A stretch of DNA of 64,000 nucleotides from Pachyseris speciosa (GCA_016490735.1 JAEMWC010000381.1:332501-396500), one strand, 5' to 3'. Positions 28,660-41,270 are shown, numbered from the stretch's first letter. Notes: generated by a model not told the origin, from the sequence alone. Numbers and translations: made by a program.

Positions 28660-29715
28660 ATGACAAACGTTCATTCGAAACGGGAAAAACAGCAATTTTT
28701 GCGAATCTACTACAATCCGGAAGGATATTGGAAGGGGTGGGGTGCGGCAAAAAAGTTGGCAGAAAACGCCAGAATCCCGGAAGCAGTTCCGAAGAGATGG
28801 TTGCACAAACAGGCTGTTTGGCAAATTTTTCTTTCCCCACCTTTGAAAATTCCTCGCCCGAAGTTCGACGTGCCTATCCCAAATGCGGTGCACCAAGCCG
28901 ACATGCTTTTAATGCCGCATGACAAAGTTGACGGCAAACTTTCGGAATATGCACTAACAGTTGTGGATGTGGCGAGCAGATACAAAGAGGCCGAGCCTCT
29001 TGCGACAAAGAGTGCAGAGGAAGTTACTTCGGTTTTCGAGAAAATTTACAAACGCGGTCCGTTGCAATGGCCAAAACTACTGCAAGTGGATCGGGGACGA
29101 GAGTTTATGGGTGCTGTCTCGCAAACGATGGCGAAGCATGGTACAGCCATCCGTCGTGCGCATCCCGAAGTACACCGCGACCAAGCAATTGTGGAGCGGT
29201 GGAACCGTACGCTGGCAGAGGGGTTGTTTCGCCACCAATACGCGGTTGAGATGCGCCTACCCGAAGGGAAGCGGTATGTAGCGTGGATGCAGAGACTTCC
29301 GCGAGTTGTCGCTGCAATTAACAACCAAGTCACTCGGTTGACAGAAGATAGACCCGTCAATGCGATAAAACGACGAAGTGTGTACGCAGAAGCAGCAACA
29401 GCTCCGTACGGAAGACCTGTTGGCAAGGAAGAAAGAAAGCTACCCTTGGGAACACGCGTTCGATTTCTTTTCCAACCGGGGGAGGTGGAGGGTGGTGTGC
29501 GAAGAGCCACTGATCCCGTTTGGTCTTTGCGAACTTACCCCATCGACTGGGCAATGACAAAACAAAACCAACCTGTTTTGTATTGGATCCGTGGCGGGCC
29601 AAAACGCAGCTTCGTGTGGGAAGAGTTGCTGGTTGTTCCACTAGACCCAGAGTTGCCTCCAACTAACCCCCTCGAGAGACCTTTGAGATTCTTCACCCAT
29701 TTCTTTCTTTCGTAA
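28660..29715 (+). CDS. Retroviral-type (rve) integrase of P1
   Basis: 351 residues without a break. The DDE core is visible: Asp in HQADMLLMP, Asp in LQVDRGREFMG and Glu in AIVERWNRTLAEG, with the usual spacing. An N-terminal helical region (GYWKGWGAAKKLAE) resembles the DNA-binding part of Polinton integrases, and the C-terminal region (RVRFLFQPGEVEGG) fits an SH3-like fold. No chromodomain is seen, unlike P2. It would insert element DNA into host chromosomes. TATA-like cgaatatatattc precedes the start. Confidence 0.92.
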   Translation: MTNVHSKREKQQFLRIYYNPEGYWKGWGAAKKLAENARIPEAVPKRWLHKQAVWQIFLSPPLKIPRPKFDVPIPNAVHQADMLLMPHDKVDGKLSEYALTVVDVASRYKEAEPLATKSAEEVTSVFEKIYKRGPLQWPKLLQVDRGREFMGAVSQTMAKHGTAIRRAHPEVHRDQAIVERWNRTLAEGLFRHQYAVEMRLPEGKRYVAWMQRLPRVVAAINNQVTRLTEDRPVNAIKRRSVYAEAATAPYGRPVGKEERKLPLGTRVRFLFQPGEVEGGVRRATDPVWSLRTYPIDWAMTKQNQPVLYWIRGGPKRSFVWEELLVVPLDPELPPTNPLERPLRFFTHFFLS

Positions 29716-29917
29716 TAGCTCGTGGGGATTATTTCATGATACATATCACAATAATTTTCCCATGGAGAATCAAATCTGTGAATTTCTCCTTCTCGCAAAA
29801 AAGACAAACAGGTCTCATGAAACTCACACCTACATTTTGTGCAAACGACGATTTTCGTCTTACCGCGTCTCCGTGTGCAAACGGGAATTCTGCATTGGTG
29901 CCATATTCCTTCGAAAC

Positions 29918-32900
29918 TCATTCCTTCAAAAGATGATACTCGATCGGTTCTGTGTGAATTCCATCTGGCAACACGTACCGCTTGTCGTAGTTCGCGGACA
30001 GTTCCAGTTTCTTCGAGCGATATGTAACCGTCTCCCCCTCGTGCATTCGGTAGCCCGTGTTCTCCGCCATGTCCTTGTGTCTCTCGAGCGCGGCTTGAAA
30101 CCGCTCCCACCGAATTTCGTTTTGCCGCCACGACATTCCTTTTGTGGAGAACTTTGCGTACGTTCCGTCGACATCCACATAGTAGCACTTCGAGCAGAGC
30201 GCAATCATCCGTTCTCCCACACATTCGAGTTTGAACAGCCCCGGCGTCCGACGACTCCACTTGTCCCACGCCAGCCAGTTCTTATTGTCGGCCTCGAATT
30301 CCTCTCGCATGCGCGGAAGCACAACATCTTCCAACTTCTCCCCCGAGATTGCGAGATAGTTGCTGTCTGTGTCCATTTGCAGCAGCTCAAAGTCTTTGCG
30401 GTGAATGTACTTGCGTAGGAAGTCGTAGAATTCCAGCATCCGCAGCTTTGCGAGTTGGTGCACTGCGATTCCAATCTAGAAGGGACGGTCGATTTTTACC
30501 TTCACCTTTCGTCTTTCCAAGTAGTACGCATCATTTTCCCGTAAGCGCTATTCCCCAAGAGTTTGAACATGTCGGCGAGAAGCGCTTTGCTTTTGTCGGT
30601 ATCGTCGGTTCGCCTGGCTTTGGTTACTTCATCCACGAACCAGACGAAGGGTTTGGCAGCTGTGTAGTCGATTGTGCGATACACTGCTGTTAACCATGCC
30701 CCGTGGTCGATGTACCACCGAAGCAAGGGGGCAAAGAGGAGTATCTTCTTTACGGAAAGTGCACTAGCCAACTTGTTTCCATTCCCACGAGTCCTGCAGG
30801 TTTTCTCCAGATAGTCGAACATGTGTTGGGGGATAGCTTCGGTCAGCACTTCTGTGTTATGGAAGAATGGGCACATCTCCTCGAACTGGCGCGATGTCTA
30901 CCTCTGCGAAGCCGAACCGAATTCGCTTTCGGAGTCTGTGCACTAAACCTCCTGGGTCTTTGGTTGGATTTGTGTAGTAGGAAACCTTTCCCTTGCCGCG
31001 AGGCATGCCCTGTGGCATTGTCGGCAAATAAAACGCGTTGGCGTCGTAGCCGAGGATTTTCCGACAGGGATGGGGGTTTCGAAATTGGTGGTCTCGGATT
31101 TTTGTTTTCCCCGCTTCGTGGCACCGAGTAAACAAGATGCTTGGGCCACCGACCTTTGCCCCTTTCAACATGTCGTACTCTTCTTCCTTTGAGGTCCAAA
31201 TGTTCGCTCCTCGTTCGATTGCACTAAGGAGGATATAGTGCAAGCTTACTCCGGGGATCGACACTGCATCTTTTAAGATGTCGATTCCTTTCTCAGTGTA
31301 GAAGGCCAGCATTTTGTTCAAAGCTTCCAGACCTGGGACTACATCCAAGTTGTTGTAGTACTGCAACCAGTCGGCGAATGTTTTCATTCCCTTTTCTTGG
31401 AACAACTGGACGCATTGTGCGTGCTCTTCTTCTGTCAACAAGAATTCGTTGTGGAGTTTGGAGAACCATACGGAGTGTACGGAGTGGGGTGGAGGGCCAG
31501 GGTAATCGAGTTTATTGGGGGAATCAAACCACTCGCATGGGAACCACGATTTCTCTCCTTCTCATTCGAAGGCTTTTACCCATTTGTCGTAGCTGGTTCC
31601 TGGTCCGATATAGTTGACGATGTCGAGATATCGAAACTCCGGCGAAGAAAAGATGTCAACTTGTTGGCTTGTTTCAACACTTGCATGATTGTCTTTCCCG
31701 CACAGAGTTGTTCCACGAACTAATTTCGAATTAAGTTCAGATCGTATTTGCCAGAACTAAACCCAAGGGTTGGGACTTGGTTGCACCAATCCTCGATGCA
31801 CTGGCGTTGTATGTCGGAAAGAAAGTCCATGTCGGGAGGAAGAAACTTTGCTCTCACAGCCTTTCGGATTTTTTCTCCTCGCCGGTGCAGCTCGTCCAGG
31901 AACAGAAAGATCAATGTTTGGGGATCTTTGTCGCAAATGTGGGTGGGTTCTCGGTTGAATGCGTCGGCAATGGAGACAGAGATTGGAGTGTGTACATTTT
32001 CGCTTGTGAGGGACGGTGTCTGTTCTTTTCGGCGGTTGCTATCTCCGAAAGCTTCGAAGTCGTAGATTATTGCGTGGGGATAGCTTTCTGAGAAAGACTC
32101 GAGCTGGTATCTTTTTGGAATGTCCCCAACTTCACAACCCCATTTTTCTACAACTACGAAGCCGGCCCCGCGAAGCTTCGCAGTGCGGATTCGGGTTCTT
32201 CTCCAGCGCTCGTCAGGTGTATCTTTTCCGGTTTCGTCGATTGTTTCGTCTCTGAAATCGAGAAAACATCTGCGGCAGCCGTGGACTTGAAAGATCGTTT
32301 TGGTTGCGGGATCGTATCCATCCACAAAGCCTCCCTCGATGTATCTCTCTCCTCCATGTCCATGGTGGATGTGGATACCCCGTTCTTCTGCCTCTTTTTC
32401 CAACCAACGACATGCGATGTTGGAAAACCTTGTGTTCTGTGGGAAGAAGGCCTTTTCGAATGCGGTTTCGGGTTTTTTGACTGGTTTCGACCGACAGAAG
32501 ATTTTTGTTTCTCCATTTTTGCACCTTCCTTTCCATGGCGGTGGAGATTGACGAGTTTTGTGAATCTCTGGTCGTATTGGGCACAATGGTACACGTTTGC
32601 GAGTTGGGAAATGTCTCGGATATAGAATGCGTGCCCTTCATAAATGCCAATCGTCAGAATGTCTTTCAACGCGTGGTTTGGATTTCGCCGGAGATGCCAA
32701 ATCGGTTTGTCATTTGTTGGCTCGGGCTCGTAGACTCGAATGCCAAGCCATTGGGATGGGGGGGAGAAACTTGTTGAAATACCTTTCGATCTTGTCCAAT
32801 TCGTTCACAGAGGTTCTAGCTGTATCTTTTGGGGGTTTTGGAAGATCGAGATAGCTTTGTGCCAACACACGAGCAGGGGGGGTGCTTCCGTCTGGTCTTT

Positions 32901-33551
32901 TTTCCCCCCGATGCATCGCCAAACAGCGCCAGAAACAGAGGTTGTCGCGAAAGGTATCGAGAGAAATCATTGCGCGTCCGTGGGCCAAGTTGCACAACCA
33001 GTTTGGATGTGGACCAGTTCCCAGAAGAGGTTGGCGATCCAACAAAACTTTTAAGTGCAGACTATGGCACCTTTCGAAAACCCATTTTGTGTTGGGTCGA
33101 ACAACTTGCTGCTGCAGCCGTTCGTTTCCCTGCTGCTTTAACCATTCTTCTGCGGCTGTAACAGTGCGAAACCAAGGGGAACGGGGGTTATCTTTGTGGT
33201 CGGGGTATTCCATTTCTTCGTCGTTTTCTATATTTCGAAGAACATTGGCTGTCGTATGTCTCAAGAAGAAAAAGGTGTGGACGTTTTGCGCAGAAGTGCC
33301 ATCATTTCTTCCGTGTGGCCGCGACTGTCGGCGAGGTCTTGTGTTGAAACAATCCACAAGATATAGAGCTTTCCACTTTTTTTGTCGACACCTCTAAATT
33401 CGAGAGGGGCAAAGGTTTCAGTTACTCTTCGTCTGGAAGGGCGGGGAACTGCTCCATATGCGCGTTGTGGAACAAGAACGGGGGCTGCTCGCCGTTTGCG
33501 GAGCTTCTTTCTGCGCGGGGCGGGAATGGGGGCCTCTCGCTGCCTAGCCAT
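29918..33551 (-). pseudogene. Protein-primed family-B DNA polymerase of P1
   Basis: The start ATG 33551 is just inside the right terminal repeat. The N-terminus is proline/basic (REAPIPAPRRKKLRKRR), as in P2. A VSR-like endonuclease segment (ATKTIFQVHGCRRCF) follows. Exonuclease motifs are YDFEAF and LGFSSGKYDLNLI. Polymerase motifs include GYDANAFYLPTMP (A region), LLGNSAYGKM (B) and QMDTDSNYLA (C). The frames change near 33300, 32700, 32580, 31720, 31440, 30870 and 30480. It would replicate the element from a terminal protein primer. The total length of about 1,200 codons matches the family. Confidence 0.88.
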
Positions 33552-33762
33552 TCGAAGAACGCATCCTCGTCGTACAGGGCTGTTGCTGCTGGGTTGCTTT
33601 TTCCGGCGTTGCCATTCTCCTGCGTATATATTTGCTGGAAAAATCCAATCGGATTTTAAATATTCCGCTGGGATATCCTTTTACCCCTTTTCTCTAATTG
33701 GGTGACACAGATATGGTGGTAGCCCTTTTCTCTAATTGGCTGACTCGTCAAACTGGTTGAAA
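33541..33762. repeat. P1 right terminal inverted repeat
   Basis: Reverse complement of 15424-15646. The outer end reads ...gactcgtcaaactggttgaaa. Sequence beyond 33762 is unrelated to that beyond 15424. The inner end includes the first codons of the PolB gene. Confidence 0.93.
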
Positions 33763-34644
33763 TTTATTTTCAATGTCAAATTAACAATGCCGTGAGCACT
33801 GAGGCTGATTTGCATATCGTAGTAGTCCCAAGAAAACTGTTCGTTTGCAAATTTCACGGGGGGGGGGGGTTGCACAGGAAGTGATATAACGTACAAATGC
33901 GGCAGAGAAATTAACAGGCATTTGGAAACCCACCGACTAGGTAAAAACCACGAGAAGATAAAGTGCTGTTCGCAAATCTTTAGTGCTGAAAAGTTAGTGA
34001 GGAGACCGTAAAGAAAATCAACGTTTTTTTGACGTTGTATTCAGGCATATGAAATGAGCTCGTGGCCAGGATGGCAAACGATTATTTGCCCATGACGATT
34101 TCTTAATGTCACAACAGATCTCGTTATACCTCTCTTCCATGGGTGCCAGTCAGAAGAATGTCCCAGATGCAGTTAATTGAGCCAGCTACGGAGGAACGGA
34201 GAGAAAATGTTACACTAGCAGCAGTACCAGACGAGTTAGTTGAGAGCAGCTGCTATACATACAAGAGGCCGTTAAACATCTGTCCCCTGCACAGAGATGA
34301 GCTTCAGCCCAAGCTTACTCTAAAGAGTTTATACCTGAAGTACCCCGCGGCACTGATTCGGGGCATGTCGGGAAGAAAATGGGAGCCATAGACACTGCAT
34401 GTTAATGCCCTGTTCAGCTTTACGCTAGTAGTATCTTTTATTTGCCTCTGAAAGCAGGGGTGTGCTAAAGTTGATATCAAAGGCATAGTCTTTATTTACC
34501 TTACATTATGAAAACTGTTTTGTTTGCACACCGCTTGTTAAGAACTCCTTTCAGTGACTCAATAACCTATGAACATCATACAGTGTAGAAATTATAAGGG
34601 TTACGCCTAGCTTAGCAAATGCAACTGGGACAGTAACAGTATGT
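33763..34644. other. Stretch without a supported gene
   Basis: A G-run of 13 at about 33858 is low complexity. The frame 34143-34391 has an unremarkable composition and no splice context. I see no recognisable transposon. Confidence 0.4.
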
Positions 34645-35410
34645 GGACATTTACAGTCAAAATACTCAGCGCGTGCCGCCTATTATTTGAGAATAGTTTT
34701 GATTAACTGCCAACGGGCTGCATAATTCGTTTCAAAACTTTCAAATTTAATTTGAATATTGTAATCATTCAACCGTAGCCCGAGTGTAACCTCATTTGAA
34801 ATACCGATTGTTGATTGGTTTATTTCTCACGTGGCTTGAACGCTTCGTGCAGTGTGCACGTGCGAAGATTGGTGCCATTTTGAGTCTTCTTCACTTGTTC
34901 GTCATTTTCTCAATCGTTTCACATGGTTTCCGTGGATTTCTTTTGATAAACACAAACCTAAGCTTTTGTAGAAAAGAATGGCGAATTTTTGGAACGGAAG
35001 TATCCAGGTTGCAGGGAAAATCATCCAAGAAACGTCTCCAGCGTAAAAGGTCAAATGTCAATTTCGTTATTTGATCAAGCGGGGTGAATTTCAACGAACG
35101 TGCTCCCCAGAAAAACAGATTCAGACCTGGCAAGCTGGAAAAAGTCGCCAAAAGGCCTTCTTTCAGCGGAGTGCGGTAGGTTTTTATGTTACAAGTCTTG
35201 AACACCACACGAAGCGTTCAAGCCACATGAGAAATAAACCGATCAACAATCGATGTTTCGAATGAGGTCGCACTCAGGCTACGGTTGAATGATTACAATA
35301 TTCAAATTAAATTTGAAAGTTTGAAACGAATTATGCAGTCCGTTGGCAGTTAATCCAAACTATTCTCAAATAAAATAGGCGGCACGCGCTGAGTATTTTG
35401 ACGGTTAAGT
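34645..35410. mobile_element. Non-autonomous inverted-repeat element
   Basis: Arms of about 205 bp (34645-34857 and 35206-35410) are inverted copies. Shared phrases are tactcagcgcgtgccgccta, caaatttaatttgaatattg and ttctcacgtggcttgaacgc. The ~350-bp middle is unique and does not code convincingly. The arrangement fits a fold-back DNA transposon or a large MITE. I do not see a clear target duplication. Confidence 0.8.
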
Positions 35411-36200
35411 AATTTCATGTTCGTGTCACTTCAGGGACTGTAATTTACGAGGTTCAATCCATTTTTTGGTGTCTCCGCTAAACTATGACAAGTCCAGTTA
35501 ACAGTTGTAATAGTTAAAACAATGGTGGGGGCTGGGGGTGGAGGTGGGATTAATGGAAATGTGGGTGGAGATGTGCTTGCGAGGCTTTCAAACCCTAACC
35601 CTTTGTAAGACATTATTACACCCATTTTGAAATCACTAGGAATGTATGCAATATGATTGGCTCTCGACAGTCGAATTTATTCGCGAATCGCATTATTTTT
35701 TGTTCTAAATCACATCCTTTTTCTAACCTATCGAAATGAAAACCTCGGTTTCCTGATGTGAATAAACAAATGATAATATTGAAACAAAAAATGTATGATT
35801 TCAAAATGAGTGTAAGAAATGGTAATCGAACTTCGTGCCTTGCAATGTTGGTCTGAAATCATACTTATGATTTCAAATCACGTGTAGTCTTCCAATCTGC
35901 ACTCCACTCAGTTCAATTTCTCTTAAAAATCCGTTCATTTTTATAATTTGTTTAAGAATAGAGACCTTTAATTATTCGTAACCTTTATTCTATTATTGTT
36001 CATTTCACATACAGAAAGTATTTTTCTATAACTGACATCATAGAATTCGATGTTTTTGAAAATGTTGTTGGTACAGACACATGTAGATCATGTAGAGCTC
36101 GCACGACAAACGTTCACACTGTGTTCAAGGCTACTGGTCCAGAAAGACACCTGTTGAGGACACTAAATAGCGAAATTGCATACCCTGTTTAATTAATTAA
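35411..36200. other. AT-rich stretch without a supported gene
   Basis: No gene, RNA or clear repeat. The short frames on the - strand (35431-35804) lack protein character. Confidence 0.4.
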
Positions 36201-36464
36201 TAATAATAATAATAACGATTTATTAGTAGTACTTCCACAGGGTGGCTCTTCGCCTACTAATTACAAATATCAAATCAAACCAAATTAAATCAAATGTTGG
36301 TTTTTGAGGAGAGGGGAAAACCGGAGTTCCCGGCGATAAACCTCTCGGAGCAGAGTAGAGTACCAACAAACTCAGCCCACATATGACACCGAGTCCGGGA
36401 ATCGAACCCAGGACACATTGGTGGAAGGCGAGTGCTCTCACCACTACGCCAACACTGCTCCCCG
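36201..36464 (-). mobile_element. tRNA-derived SINE
   Basis: Read on the - strand, the head has a Pol III A box (ggcgtagtggtgagagcac) and B box (ggttcgattcc) within a tRNA-like region. A body follows with ctccgagaggtttatcgccg and ttttcccctctcctcaaaaa, ending in an (ATT)n tail at 36201-36216. A SINE with this body is abundant in cnidarian genomes as far as I know. This supports the host assignment. Confidence 0.85.
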
Positions 36465-37400
36465 TAATTAGGATTCAAGACCCTGAAAATCATACCCTAT
36501 CTGACCGAAGATACCCATTTAGGCCAAACAAGGGAGAACCCCTCCCCGGGTCAAACGTACAGCACTTTGAATTTGAAGTGTTGGTTGCCCAGACACTTGT
36601 ACTAACACTGACATTGTCTACACAAAGGATCTTAAAATAAGTTAGAACAAGGCCTTTTAAATCCAACAGCGATTCAAGTCGCAATACAATAATAAAATAC
36701 AATACTTTATTTCACATTTCCTTCTTACATCACATTAAAATATATTTGTATGGGTAGTTGAATGAAAGGTATTAGGGTATTTGTTGGTTAAACTAAGCCT
36801 AATATTGATGACAATGATGGAAATGCCTAGCGCCTAAATAAACCATATAGTTTTCTTTTCAGACACTAGTCTTGTTAAGTTTCATTTAAAAATATAGACT
36901 AGATACACACACAACACACACAAACAGTGACACTTCACGTACACTTATTGTAAAAATAGAAAGTAGAGGAATTGGAAAGACTTAGATGTTACATTTGCTT
37001 CCGTAGTAAATACTGTTTTACTTTTCTCGGGAAATTGGAAAGACTGAGATCTTTAATATCTTGTGGTAGATTAATATCTTTTGGTAAAGTCAGATTTACT
37101 ATATAACTGCTCGATACAATCTTGTAAAACCATTGGTTATAATATCACCACCAAACGTTAAAAATTTTTATGTTAAAATATGGCTATTCCTCATAAGTGT
37201 AACACGAAGTTTGTCTGTGACATCCGGTCAGCAGTCTCCCCTACCATTTCCGGTCTACACGTCTTCCCGAAACTTAATGGCGACTGAAGAAGATGTATGG
37301 CTCTATTTTTTTATAACCGAATGCTTTATTCTTTATCTTTACAAGCGTGTATTTGTTTAGTGCATAAAATCGTGATTCATGTAATTTCCTCAATAAACCC
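36465..37400. other. Stretch without a supported gene
   Basis: AT-rich sequence with CA-rich microsatellite-like runs at 36905-36930. Open frames are short and unremarkable. Confidence 0.4.
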
Positions 37401-37549
37401 CAATGGATGGGTTTTACAGCATCAAAGGCAGAAACCACAAATACCACGAACGTGTTTATCAAGTACATGCGGATGGAATCCACCATCATCTGTGGTTTAA
37501 AACAGCTGAAGCATCCCTTGCTGAGTCGATGTTCAATGGGAGAAACTGG

Positions 37550-37652
37550 AAAATTGGTCTTACTTTTCGAGCCTGCACTAGATTTGGTCGAGAGAGACGA
37601 GGGAAAAGAGAAATGGACGCGATAATAGTATGCTGCATAAATTACTAAAATT
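37550..37652 (+). pseudogene. Diverged copy of the possible exon at 14641
   Basis: The encoded IGLTFRACTRFG and the following donor tacaag|gtaggc resemble the - strand block at 14641-14754. An in-frame stop lies before the donor. It adjoins the inverted repeat copy at 37668, just as the first block adjoins 14633, so exon and intron were duplicated together. Confidence 0.3.
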
Positions 37653-37667
37653 TACAAGGTAGGCTTT

Positions 37668-38355
37668 CTGTCAAACTTCGTTTCAGTCAATCGTAACGAT
37701 CTAAAACATCACACACCACGTTTATTACACAGACAAGATGATAGAAAACATTTTAGAGCTTAAAATCCATTTTAGAGCAAACCAATCCAGTCTGAAAATG
37801 GCCAAATTTGAGGTGTTTTCAAATTTCCATCAAATGTGTTTATCTCCCATGGCCAAAATATAATTTTCCCCAAATAGATTTTCTGATATTTAGAAAATCT
37901 AATATATGTTTAAGCTCTGCTGCGAAGTTGGTGTCTAGGAAGAGAGTCCTTTTGGAGAAATTGCGGAATTGATCGAGCTTGTTTTTGATGTTTGTTAAAA
38001 TGGCCGACAGACAACATAGTAAAGGTACTATTTTCGAGTTGTTTGTAGAAGTCAAAATACTATAACAGGATTTTCTTGAAAGTAGAGGAATAGCCCTACC
38101 TCCTGGTGGAATGCCGTTTGAATTGGCTCACATTCACTCTAGAAGTAGACTCGTATTTGTCTGCCATTTCAGAGTAAATTTTTTGCTCAAAAGATGGGTT
38201 GGAGGCGGGTATGATCAATTGTGGTTACCATGACAACGATACATCAGGTGACCCTTATATGGCCATTTTCATTCCTTCCCTCCAGGCAACCTACCTCCAC
38301 ACAAAAAATGAAGGGAGGTTAAAAATTTTCATTTCCAACTTTGCTTCACTTTCTC
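37668..38355 (-). repeat. Interspersed repeat, copy 2 (inverted partner at 13941-14633)
   Basis: Near-complete reverse-complement match to 13941-14633, with small indels. The matching region ends near 38355 (ttcactttctcagagacctg). The pair is 23 kb apart and flanks P1, so recombination between copies could invert the intervening DNA. Confidence 0.75.
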
Positions 38356-38620
38356 AGAGACCTGCTGTTAAGACTTTATTCATTGCGCTTACCCGTCATT
38401 TTGAAATAGTGCGTGGAAGGTTTGAGGATGTGTCTTTACAGTCATTTAATTATCTTTTAGTTGAGCTTAAGTGTAATCTTGAAACCTATGGTAAGCGAGG
38501 TTTTTCAATAATCGCCCCAATGCTTTGAAATAATCTGCCTGATTGCATCAGAACCAAGTGTTAAAATCGTTTTGTTTAATCGATCTTTCGACACATACTG
38601 CATTGAAGTTTTATTTGATT
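38356..38620 (+). mobile_element. Decayed LINE 3' fragment
   Basis: The translation YGKRGFSIIAPML, a stop, then NNLPDCIRT resembles the conserved C-terminal end of CR1/L2-like reverse transcriptases. Only about 60 codons and an AT-rich tail remain, with stops. Confidence 0.45.
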
Positions 38621-38961
38621 AGTTAATTATTTTATAATTGAATCCTCACACAGTTAAGGCGTTGGTTAAAGTACTATAATTTGAGTGATTGACACTAACT
38701 CTCTTTATTAGAGTGGTATCAAGTAATGTTAAACTAGCAGTGCTTGAACAAGCTATGGCAATCGTTGACGTTATACGTTACAATAGCAGCAGTGTGACGT
38801 GAACGTTAGTAACACTATTAGTTCATCTTGAAGCGGTAACAACTCAAAGCCAAGCTCAGGGACCCATATTTTCATTTCTGAGCAGTAATTGGCTGGTCAA
38901 GATCCATGCAAACTTAAAAATTCGGGAAAGCGGATTCAGAGCCACCTTAAAATTCATTCCT

Positions 38962-40637
38962 ATGAACACACCGAACAAACATAAAATCCGACGGCAACTA
39001 TTGCAGGATTTTGAAGACTTTGCAAGGCGAATGCGCCTTAAATACATGTTCCATGGACAAAATAGGCAAATCCACCCTTTCTACGTTAAATCTGACTGGA
39101 AACCTCCAGTTCAACCATCAGTCGCCCTCGAGAGCTACTTGGAAGAGGTTAAATTACAACTTGCTGAAATACACATTACAAAGCCTAAACAAAACTTATC
39201 ACGAAATGAAAGGAAAGCATTGAATGAATTAAAACAAAACCATCACGTCAACCTAAAAAAGGCGGACAAGGGAAGCACTACTGTTGTCATGAATAAGACT
39301 GACAAGATAAGAGAGGGTCAAACTCAAATCAACGACGAAAATAACTACAGACCTCTCACTGAGCCCATGGTGAAAGAAACGCAAAGCAAGGTCTCGCGCC
39401 TAATTACAAATCTACACCGTGAAAAACACATCGACGACATGACTAAAAAATGGCTTTCACAAACACCTTGCCCACCAAGAATACCAGAGTTCTACACTCT
39501 TACAAAAATTCACAAACCAACTGTTACAGGGAGACCAATCATCCCCGGCTGTGATGGGCCAACAGAAATAATTTCATCTTTTGTTGACACACTGCTTCAA
39601 CCAATATCAAAGTCACAAAAGTCATACCTTAAAGACACAACTGACTTTATAAACTTTATCGAAAGCACAAAGGTTAAAAACCGCACATTCCTTGTATCGA
39701 TGGACGTCACAAGTCTCTACACAAATATACCACAAAACGAGGGCATTGACACAGTATGCAAAGCATATGATAACTTTTACAAAGACAGCCCTCCCATTCC
39801 GACACACTACCTGCGGGAAATGCTTAGGCTAATTCTAAAAGAAAATTCTTTCCAATTCAATGGGAAGTAATATCTTCAAATTTTCAAATTCATGGGACAG
39901 CTATGGAAACGTTAATGGCTGTCTCCTTTGCCAACATATTTATGGCAACGATTGAAACCGAAATCCTAAGCAAAACCGTTTTTAAACCTACATTTTGCAA
40001 ACGCTATATTGACGACATCTTTTCATTGTGGGACATAAGTAAACCCGACATTGAAACTTTCATCGAACAAGCAAATTCACATCACCCAACTATCAAATTC
40101 ACGGCCGATATCTCTGACACTGAGACTGTGTTCCTAGACACGGTTATATACAAAGGCAACAGATTCAAGGAACAATCGACCCTTGATATAAGAACACATT
40201 TTAAGTCAACGGAAACCTTCCAGTACACACATTTCACCTCTTGCCACCCACCAAGTGTCAAAAATGGATTCGTAAAGGGCGAATGCTTAAGAATCCTTAG
40301 AACAAACTCCTCAAAAGCTACTTTTGAGGAGAACATTTCAAACTTCAAGAAACACTTGGCGGACAGAGGTTACCCACGCAATCTAAGAGACAAAATCCTA
40401 TCAGGAATAAAATTCACAGGAAGAGCTACAGCGCTTAAACAGAACAACAAAGAAAAGAAAGAAATCTTGCCTTTTGTAACACAATATCAACCATCAATAT
40501 CCAATTTAAAAGAAGCTTTACTCAAAAAATGGCACCTCATACAAAATCAACCGCTACTTCGCCAGATATTCAAACAACCACCTATCCTTTCATACAAGCA
40601 ATCCTTGAAGGATCTACTCGTTAGAGCAAAAATATAA
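38962..40637 (+). pseudogene. Penelope-like reverse transcriptase
   Basis: Two frames (38962-39870 and 39903-40637) form a PLE-type RT. Diagnostic parts: LKKADKGSTTVVMNK, EFYTLTKIHKPTVTGRPI, SSFVDTLLQPISKSQKSY, FLVSMDVTSLYTNIPQNEGI (motif A), a METLMAVSFANIFMATIE segment (motif B) and RYIDDIFSLW (catalytic box), then a C-terminal thumb-like region. The frame changes at about 39868-39905. No GIY-YIG endonuclease follows the stop at 40637, so the 3' end is truncated or the element is endonuclease-less. No hammerhead is recognised next to it. Confidence 0.88.
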
Positions 40638-40639
40638 AA

Positions 40640-41237
40640 GGTTACAATATATATTTGACGCCGATAGGGATTGTGCGGCCTGTCACCCCTTGCGTTATCA
40701 CACGTTTTACATCATGGTGCTAATATTTCCCGATAATAAGTTTATAAAAAAAACGGAGAGGAAGCGGGGGGGGGGGGGGGGTGTGGGTGGGTGGCTGAGC
40801 GCGTTTTTGAGTTATTATCGCTTAAAGCTAAAACTAGGGTATTTAAAAGATAGTAATGCTGCGGCACATTGTGTTCATAGCGACATATTTTAAGCAGTGA
40901 TTTATCTACCTGCTCGTTGAAAGTGGTTTACTCCTCGATGAAACAACAATAGGAACTGTTTAAAAATAAAAAGCGGTAGCATCGGTAGCGGCTATCGCAC
41001 CGGATCGAGCATCGCTTGAAGGAAAGTAATTTGAGAGCGGTGTTAACAGTTTTTCAGTGACGAAGTCAATGTGGCAGGGTATTCTGCAGTTATTCCAAAA
41101 CGAAAATTGCTCCTCCGTTTCTTAATTTTAAAAGCACAAGGTAGCCTCTGCTAGCAGGGAACCCTGCGTTAAAATTACACATGTAAATATAAAACTGACA
41201 CTGGGAGCTTTATCGCGCGATTAAATCAAATGTAAAT

Positions 41238-41238
<1 letters not shown>
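40640..41238. other. Stretch without a supported gene
   Basis: Contains a run of 17 G at about 40767-40783. No coding or RNA feature is recognised. The last bases lead to the poly(T) of the L1/Tx1-like LINE. Confidence 0.4.

Positions 41239-41270
<32 letters not shown>

Larger units (their letters stand above)
15424..33762. mobile_element. Polinton/Maverick-type virus-like element P1
   Basis: About 220-bp terminal inverted repeats bound 18.3 kb (about 16 kb without two later insertions). The gene set is Polinton-like: PolB, rve integrase, packaging ATPase, adenain-like protease, capsid and penton proteins, core proteins and a collagen-stalked fibre. PolB starts just inside the right repeat and reads inward. 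The structural block 24.4-19.8 kb reads leftwards and is tightly packed; ATPase and fibre read rightwards from the same divergent region. I see no clear 6-bp target duplication. Major capsid is mostly deleted, so the copy is non-autonomous. Confidence 0.92.

Noticed and set aside
15418..33768. 6-bp target duplication of P1
   Set aside because: The six bases outside the two ends (aaccgg and tttatt) do not match, and shifting the ends inward gives inverted, not direct, sequence.
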